Source: Herminiimonas sp.
GTDB taxonomy: Bacteria; Pseudomonadota; Gammaproteobacteria; Burkholderiales; Burkholderiaceae
Assembly: GCA_014377155.1 (NCBI GenBank)
Contig: JACMQD010000305.1
Location: 1-16,046, forward strand
DNA: 16,046 nt
Reading direction: 5' to 3'
Each line of letters opens with the position of its first letter. Positions within the stretch are counted from its first letter, which is position 1. Below are positions 13,560 through 16,046 of this stretch, piece after piece. The position numbers were made by a program, and so were the translations under genes. Under the pieces are notes generated by a model. It searched no databases and was not told where the DNA came from. It saw nothing but the letters and a program-made list of their open reading frames with translations.

Positions 13560-14591
13560 ATGTACCCGTCTTGCCCGAAGCAAAACGCGGCGCCACTGGC
13601 CACGCCGCGAATTCCGCGCTGCCTACCTGCCTTTGCCACCCTTGCCGCCGTCGCGTCGATGGCTTCGCTCACAGGATGCGCATCGCTCGCCGATCCCGCG
13701 CTGCACGGTGCAACCATATCGCGCCCGCTGCAGGACGCAGCTGAAGTCACGCTGTTCGCCGCCGGCGACATCGCTCAGTGCGGCAAGGCGCCAGTCTCGA
13801 CGAGCGGCGCGGCGCGTACTGCCGCCATGGTGGAAAAAGGCATCGCCGCAAGCCCTGACGCGGTCGTCCTGGCTCTGGGCGACACCACCTATCCATCTGG
13901 CCTGCCGGCCGAGTTCACCGATTGCTATGGGCCGACGTGGGGCCGCTTCAAGGATCGGACCTTGCCGGCGCCGGGTAACCATGAATACCGCACGCCGGGT
14001 GCAGCAGGCTACTTCGATTATTTCGGTGCGCTCGCCGGACCGGATCAGCGCGGCTATTACAGCCGCACCGTCGGCATGTGGCACGTTGTCTCGCTCAACA
14101 GCAATCTGCGTTCACCGGCCAGCGAGGCGCAAGTGGCCTGGTTGCGCGAGGATCTCGCGCAACTGCGCCGCAGCGATCCGAAAGCCTGTGTGCTCGCGTT
14201 CTGGCACCACCCTTTCTACAGCTCCGGCGGCCACGGCAACAACATGCACATGCGCGGTGTCTGGCAAACGCTGCTGGACGCGCGTGCCGATGTGGTTCTC
14301 AGCGGCCACGATCATGATTACGAGCGTTTCGGGCCGCAGGATGCCAATGCCAACATCGACACCCGTGCAGGGTTGCGGCAATTCGTCGTCGGTAACGGTG
14401 GTGCGGAACTCTCGCCGTACGGCCCGACCAAACCGCACAGCGCGGCACAGGACAATTCCAGCCACGGCGTGATCCGCATGGTACTGAAACCGGATGGCTA
14501 CGAGTGGGCATTCATGAGCGTCGATGGCGGCGCGCCGCGCGACGTCGGACATGCTGCGTGCAACGGCGCGCAGATCACTTCATCGAAATAA
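13560..14591 (+). CDS. Metallophosphoesterase lipoprotein (calcineurin-like/purple acid phosphatase type)
   Basis: 343 residues from ATG 13560 (GGAG 6 bases upstream); an in-frame ATG at 13548 would add four residues. A hydrophobic segment (about 22-37) ends in the lipobox LTGC with Cys40, so the protein is probably anchored to a membrane facing the periplasm. The five metal-binding blocks are in order: AAGD70, LGD108TTYP, PGN140HE, WHH216PF and SGHDHDYER (H250/H252). This suggests a dinuclear-metal phosphoesterase; its substrate is unknown. Divergent from the small-protein/hydrolase operon with ~110 bp between the starts, which may hold both promoters. Confidence 0.92.
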   Translation: MYPSCPKQNAAPLATPRIPRCLPAFATLAAVASMASLTGCASLADPALHGATISRPLQDAAEVTLFAAGDIAQCGKAPVSTSGAARTAAMVEKGIAASPDAVVLALGDTTYPSGLPAEFTDCYGPTWGRFKDRTLPAPGNHEYRTPGAAGYFDYFGALAGPDQRGYYSRTVGMWHVVSLNSNLRSPASEAQVAWLREDLAQLRRSDPKACVLAFWHHPFYSSGGHGNNMHMRGVWQTLLDARADVVLSGHDHDYERFGPQDANANIDTRAGLRQFVVGNGGAELSPYGPTKPHSAAQDNSSHGVIRMVLKPDGYEWAFMSVDGGAPRDVGHAACNGAQITSSK

Positions 14592-14646
14592 TCCGGCAGG
14601 CAGAGATCGCATTTCGACAGGCAAAAAAGATGAAATGTTGTCCTGC

Positions 14647-15549
14647 TCAGGCGGTATTCGGGTCCGTTGACGGTTCAAGCGCGACGACGGGCGATGTTAC
14701 CGGCGGCGCAGCCAGCAGCCGCAGCACATGGGCCGCGGCGACCAATCCGAAGGCGGCCGTCACCACGACGGCCGAGCCGAAACCAGCGCAGTTCAGGCCG
14801 CTGATGCCGGCTCCGGCTGACATGCCCGTGCCGGCATCGACCGCGACCTCGCAGGCCGCTTCGGCTTCCGGAAACCGCAACGGCTCGGTCGAAAACACGG
14901 CGTCGATGCCAAACTTGTTCTTTGTTCCGCGCGGAAAACCGTGTTCCAGCCGCAGCCGCTTGCGTACCTTGGCCAGCAGCGGTTCCTGCTCGGTACGGGA
15001 CAGATCGCGCACCTCGATGCGGGTCGGATCGATCTGGCCGCCAGCGCCGCCGATCGTCACCAGCCGCAGCTTGTTGGCGCGACAATAGGCGATCAGCGCC
15101 GTCTTCGCCCGCACGTTGTCGATCGCATCGATGATGAAATCGAAATGACCCGCACCGACCATCTGCTCGAGATTGTCGGCGCTCAGGAATTCCTCGACTT
15201 CTTCGACCTCGCAATACGGATTGATCTGGGCGATGCGTTGCGCCAGCGCGGTCACTTTCGCCATGCCCAGCGTGTCGGTCAGCGCGTGGATCTGGCGGTT
15301 GATGTTCGACTCGGCGAGATTGTCGAGATCGATCATGGTGATGTGACCGATGGCGCTGCGGGCCAGGGCCTCCACCACCCACGAGCCGACGCCGCCGACC
15401 CCGACCACGCAGATTCGCGCTGCCCGGAACCGCGCCAGCCCGGCGGCGCCGTAAAGTCGGGCGATGCCGCCAAAACGGCGTTCGAAATCGATATCGTCCG
15501 CAGCGGCAGCCTTGGCCGGGACGGGAGGAATTGCAGCAAGTGGGTTCAT
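14647..15549 (-). CDS. tcdA: tRNA threonylcarbamoyladenosine dehydratase (E1-like)
   Basis: 300 residues. Uses ATP to dehydrate t6A to cyclic t6A at position 37 of ANN-decoding tRNAs; family also called CsdL/YgdL. The Rossmann nucleotide loop GVGGVGSW (50-57), the metal/ATP residues DLDNL (74-78), SNINRQ (81-86) and DAIDN (141-145), and FPRGTKNKFG in the C-terminal half are all typical. The hydrophobic end (about 268-300) fits the family's membrane-associated tail. Convergent with the metallophosphoesterase gene (55 bp apart) and divergent from the hemerythrin-type gene. Core housekeeping function. Confidence 0.93.
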   Translation of the reverse strand: MNPLAAIPPVPAKAAAADDIDFERRFGGIARLYGAAGLARFRAARICVVGVGGVGSWVVEALARSAIGHITMIDLDNLAESNINRQIHALTDTLGMAKVTALAQRIAQINPYCEVEEVEEFLSADNLEQMVGAGHFDFIIDAIDNVRAKTALIAYCRANKLRLVTIGGAGGQIDPTRIEVRDLSRTEQEPLLAKVRKRLRLEHGFPRGTKNKFGIDAVFSTEPLRFPEAEAACEVAVDAGTGMSAGAGISGLNCAGFGSAVVVTAAFGLVAAAHVLRLLAAPPVTSPVVALEPSTDPNTA

Positions 15550-15645
15550 TCAAGCATTTTAACGGAGGGCAACCGTTTTTTTGGCCTAAAATCGTGCGAA
15601 GGCGCCACCCGTGCGCAGCGTTACCCACCCAATCGAGGTACCCAA

Positions 15646-16046
15646 TTGAACCAACCGAACAAACCCGGCGGCCCGGACTTTTCTCAACCGATCGCCGCAC
15701 TCAAGCACTGCCACGACCGGATACGCAAGGAGCTGCTGGCGCTGGAAAACCTGCCGGCGCATCTCGCGCAGCATGGTGCCGATCTTGAGGCGCAACAAAG
15801 CGCGGCGGCGATCGTGCGGTATTTTGAACAGGTGGCGCCGCTGCATCACGCGGATGAAGAGGAAGACCTGATTCCGCTGCTGCAGGCCACCGCGCGCGAC
15901 GCGGATGCCGCGTTGCTCAAACTGATCGTACCGGCGCTGCTGGACGAGCATCGCGAAATGGCGCGGACCTGGGCCGGCCTGCTGCGACAATTGCAGCAGG
16001 TAGCGGATGGAATTTCAGCGGCGCTCGACCTGTCTGAGGTAAAGCA
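15646..16046 (+). CDS. Hemerythrin HHE-domain protein, 3' end beyond the window
   Basis: At least 133 residues from a TTG start with GAGG 7 bases upstream; no ATG or GTG lies in frame near. Helical sequence with the diiron ligands of the HHE fold: H21/H23 (LKHCHDRI), H67-H68-xx-EEE (LHHADEEEDLIP) and H102 (DEHREM). Such proteins bind a di-iron centre and act in oxygen, nitric oxide or iron handling. Divergent from tcdA across ~96 bp. The reading frame is still open at 16046. Confidence 0.85.
   Translation, partial: MNQPNKPGGPDFSQPIAALKHCHDRIRKELLALENLPAHLAQHGADLEAQQSAAAIVRYFEQVAPLHHADEEEDLIPLLQATARDADAALLKLIVPALLDEHREMARTWAGLLRQLQQVADGISAALDLSEVK

Noticed and set aside
15561..15582. AACGG/CCGTT hairpin followed by a T run between tcdA and the hemerythrin gene
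   Set aside because: Looks like a plus-strand terminator, but no plus-strand gene ends upstream of it and the stem is only 5 bp.
1..16046. CRISPR arrays
   Set aside because: No regularly spaced direct repeats with unique spacers were seen on reading the window.

Overview
The window looks like the chromosome of a betaproteobacterium, probably Burkholderiales. This is inferred from the GC-rich flanks, the tmRNA tag ANDNSYALAA and the gene types; the genus cannot be named from sequence alone. It has two parts: an ~8 kb genomic island inserted at the 3' end of the tmRNA gene ssrA (about 343-8417), and ordinary GC-rich core chromosome from about 8418 to the end.

Island. ssrA (1-355, its first few bases lie before the window) is followed by its own hairpin terminator, a pair of GGGGTAAC motifs and a P4-type integrase that keeps only its N-terminal DUF4102 domain (520-840). 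The last 14 bases of ssrA recur exactly at 8404-8417, and a second GGGGTAAC pair lies just inside that repeat, so both ends of the island are visible. Because the integrase has lost its catalytic part, the island is probably fixed in place. Its cargo is a compact, apparently complete bacteriocin locus of the colicin V (class II microcin) type. A very short gene on the minus strand (1879-2055) encodes a 58-residue precursor with a textbook 15-residue double-glycine leader (MQELSTREIDLVSGG) and a 43-residue cysteine-free core. Downstream on the same strand is a CPBP/Abi membrane protease homologue (927-1736), the likely immunity protein. Divergently, on the plus strand, lie a HlyD/CvaA-like membrane fusion protein (2591-3847) and, overlapping it by 4 bases, a C39-peptidase ABC transporter (3844-6006) with an intact catalytic Cys-His-Asp and intact ATPase motifs. 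Together these would cleave the leader after GG and export the peptide, using a TolC-type outer membrane channel encoded elsewhere. The ~535 bp divergent promoter region holds inverted and direct repeats that could be operators.

The right half of the island (6007-8400) is debris plus one intact gene: a frameshifted TnpB (IS200/IS605 OrfB) fragment, AT-rich repeats resembling IS ends, an intact RimJ/RimL-type GNAT acetyltransferase (6553-7053), the N-terminus of a Tn3-family transposase broken by an in-frame amber codon, and a pair of ~22 bp repeats resembling an IS21-type end.

Core flank. At 8428-8451 a perfect 10-bp hairpin with a TTCG loop is probably the original ssrA terminator, displaced 8 kb by the insertion. 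After a ~530 bp stretch with no convincing gene come a 114-residue hypothetical protein, a PAS-containing sensor histidine kinase, an MFS transporter, a convergent pair formed by a small conserved protein and a serine beta-lactamase-like hydrolase (overlapping ATGA), a metallophosphoesterase lipoprotein, tcdA (tRNA t6A dehydratase), and the start of a hemerythrin-domain protein that runs off the window.

The most interesting item is the unannotated microcin precursor and the self-contained system around it, carried on an immobilised ssrA island.
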